Origin: Bacteroidota bacterium
GTDB lineage: Bacteria; Bacteroidota; Bacteroidia; M30B66
DNA length: 5,815 nt
Assembly: GCA_020438185.1 (NCBI GenBank)
Contig: JAGQVC010000124.1
Span: forward strand, 1-5,815
Direction of reading: 5' to 3'
Every line of letters starts with the position of its first letter. Position 1 is the first letter of the stretch. This document shows positions 5,421-5,815 of this stretch, in pieces. Position numbers and translations under genes: made by a program. A model generated the notes under the pieces. That model saw only the letters and a program-made list of their open reading frames with translations. It was not told the DNA's origin and made no database searches.

Positions 5421-5815
5421 TGCGAATACTAACATCAGAGCAAATTAGGAATTGTGATTCATATACTATATCACAAGGAATTACTTCATATGCCTTAATG
5501 GAAAAAGCAGGGGTATTATGCACCGCCGAAATTTTGCGCACATTAGGTAATCCTAAGCCTGGTTCAGTGGTATTTGTAGTTTTTTGCGGACCGGGGAATA
5601 ATGGGGGTGATGGTTATGTGATAGCCAGATTACTGGCTAAGAAGGGATTTGAAACTGAAATTGTTCATGTAGGAGGTGCTTCACTTACAGAAGATTGCAG
5701 ATTGAACAGGGATAAATGTATTAAGGAAGGCCTGAGTTTCTCCGAAATTAATGATTGCGGGATATTTGATTTACCTGTTTGCATAATTGATTCAATTTTT
5801 GGAAGTGGAATAAAC
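5420..5815 (+). CDS. nnr: NAD(P)H-hydrate epimerase (YjeF N-terminal domain), partial at the right edge
   Basis: The frame from ATG 5420 runs 132 codons, without a stop, to the end of the window. It opens MRILTSEQIRNCDSYTI, the typical start of YjeF_N domains, and holds the nucleotide-binding motif CGPGNNGGDGYVIARLL (56-72) and IIDSIFGSGIN (122-132), equivalent to the 'DAxFGTG' motif with Asp124. This domain interconverts the S and R forms of damaged, hydrated NAD(P)H (NAD(P)HX). In many bacteria it is fused to an ADP/ATP-dependent NAD(P)HX dehydratase that restores NAD(P)H. The fused half would lie beyond the window, so whether this protein is bifunctional cannot be seen. The start codon shares its A with the coaE stop (TGATG), which suggests stop-restart translation. 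Confidence 0.93.
   Translation, partial: MRILTSEQIRNCDSYTISQGITSYALMEKAGVLCTAEILRTLGNPKPGSVVFVVFCGPGNNGGDGYVIARLLAKKGFETEIVHVGGASLTEDCRLNRDKCIKEGLSFSEINDCGIFDLPVCIIDSIFGSGIN

Noticed and set aside
1..5815. CRISPR arrays, tRNA or rRNA genes, insertion sequences, phage or defence genes
   Set aside because: No regularly spaced repeats, no cloverleaf-like sequence, no transposase or integrase motifs and no defence domains were found on either strand by reading.

Overview
The window looks like chromosomal DNA from a member of the Bacteroidota. Three things point there. One gene encodes a secreted protein with a Bacteroidota-type N-terminal domain and a type IX secretion (T9SS) C-terminal sorting domain. 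The order DUF1573 lipoprotein, yajC, YbbR-like gene, coaE is one I know from this phylum. The clearest promoter matches the Bacteroidota consensus (TTG, about 20 bp, TAnnTTTG), and Shine-Dalgarno sequences are largely absent. The DNA is moderately AT-rich by eye. All genes lie on the + strand.

Left part (1-727): the last 45 codons of a membrane protein, probably a UbiA-type prenyltransferase, then one base, then maf (nucleotide pyrophosphatase) from a TTG start. The two look like one transcription unit. An AT-rich gap (728-1058) follows, with no convincing gene, a weak candidate terminator and a weak candidate promoter.

Middle part (1083-2870): a large T9SS-exported extracellular protein with a signal peptide, a cysteine-containing N-terminal domain, several Ig/PKD-like beta domains and a C-terminal sorting signal. 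It is followed by an inverted repeat whose right arm runs into a strong Bacteroidota promoter.

Right part (2935-5815): a housekeeping cluster of a DUF1573 lipoprotein, yajC (Sec accessory subunit), a 138-bp gap rich in potential hairpins, a membrane-anchored YbbR/CdaR-like protein, coaE (last step of CoA synthesis) and the first 132 codons of nnr (NAD(P)HX epimerase). The last three are separated by 3 bp and by a 1-bp stop/start overlap, so they are probably co-transcribed. The themes are envelope and secretion functions (DUF1573, YajC, YbbR) next to cofactor synthesis and repair (CoaE, Nnr).

I see no clearly novel system. The points most worth checking are the terminator/promoter overlap at 2872-2917, the overlapping hairpins before the YbbR gene, and the T9SS gene sitting where I would expect nusB.
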